Positions 6,021-6,131 of a stretch of 6,131 nucleotides of DNA are shown in pieces. The notes under the pieces were generated by a model, which was given only the letters and a program-made list of their open reading frames with translations, did not search any database and was not told the origin of the DNA. Every line of letters starts with the position of its first letter. Position 1 is the first letter of the stretch. The DNA is taken from contig DFYV01000167.1 in the NCBI GenBank assembly GCA_002383425.1, positions 7,431 to 13,561 on the forward strand, read 5' to 3'. This stretch comes from Bacteroidales bacterium UBA4073 (lineage in GTDB: Bacteria > Bacteroidota > Bacteroidia > Bacteroidales > Tenuifilaceae). The position numbers were made by a program, and so were the translations under genes.

Positions 6021-6131
6021 AGTTCAAAGTTCAAAGTTCAAAGTTCGAAGTTCAAAGTTCAAGGTTCAAGGTTCGAGGTTCAAGGTTCAAGGTTCAAGGT
6101 TCAAGGTTCAAAGTTCAAGGTTTAAGGTTCA
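6021..6131 (+). repeat. 7-bp tandem repeat array, (A/G)GTTCAA, running off the right edge
   Basis: Fifteen full heptamers and a six-base partial unit follow without gaps. Units 1-6 and 14 begin with A (AGTTCAA class); units 7-13, 15 and 16 begin with G (GGTTCAA class). Units 4 and 8 have TTCGA in place of TTCAA, and unit 15 is GGTTTAA. On the minus strand the heptamer puts TGA in each frame once every 21 bp, so it cannot encode protein there. On the plus strand it is mostly open but has no ATG. The true end lies outside the window. Confidence 0.95.

Noticed and set aside
6021..6131. CRISPR array
   Set aside because: The units are 7 bp and contiguous with no spacers, so this is a simple tandem repeat.

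Overview
The window reads as chromosomal DNA of a Bacteroidota bacterium, most likely Bacteroidales-like. The evidence is a secreted peptidase ending in a type IX secretion (T9SS, Por) sorting domain, a PafA-type alkaline-phosphatase-family protein, a bacterial geranylgeranylglyceryl-phosphate-type synthase following a phosphopantetheinyl transferase, a DUF4870 membrane protein, and a TAnnTTTG-type promoter element. No ribosomal or transfer RNA gene, CRISPR array or intact mobile element is visible.

Layout. On the plus strand, the 3' end of a 4'-phosphopantetheinyl transferase gene (1-269) overlaps by 20 bp a complete GGGP/HepGP synthase gene (250-942). Its stop codon abuts the stop codon of a minus-strand gene (943). 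That minus-strand pair is an 854-aa M14 zinc carboxypeptidase with a T9SS tail (5168 to 2604), followed 11 bp downstream by a 549-aa exported alkaline-phosphatase-superfamily protein (2592 to 943). A 410-bp AT-rich gap (5169-5578) separates this pair from a minus-strand DUF4870 gene (5941 to 5579). The right edge is a 7-bp tandem repeat array (6021-6131) that runs out of the window.

The two most notable observations do not show up in a plain gene list. First, the alkaline-phosphatase-family protein keeps the fold signatures but, aligned by motif to PafA and NPP enzymes from memory, has lost the nucleophile and nearly all metal and phosphate ligands, so it looks like an exported pseudoenzyme encoded with a secreted peptidase. 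Second, the 410-bp gap holds the relic of a four-helix-bundle (23S rRNA intervening-sequence, S23) gene. It has an in-frame stop where the family normally has Gln and is flanked by inward-facing 11-bp AT-rich arrays.

How the genes may work together is inference. The left pair joins a carrier-protein activating enzyme with a prenyl-ether lipid enzyme in one translationally coupled unit. The M14 and phosphatase-like pair is an envelope or secreted module. DUF4870 is an independent small membrane protein with its own likely promoter.
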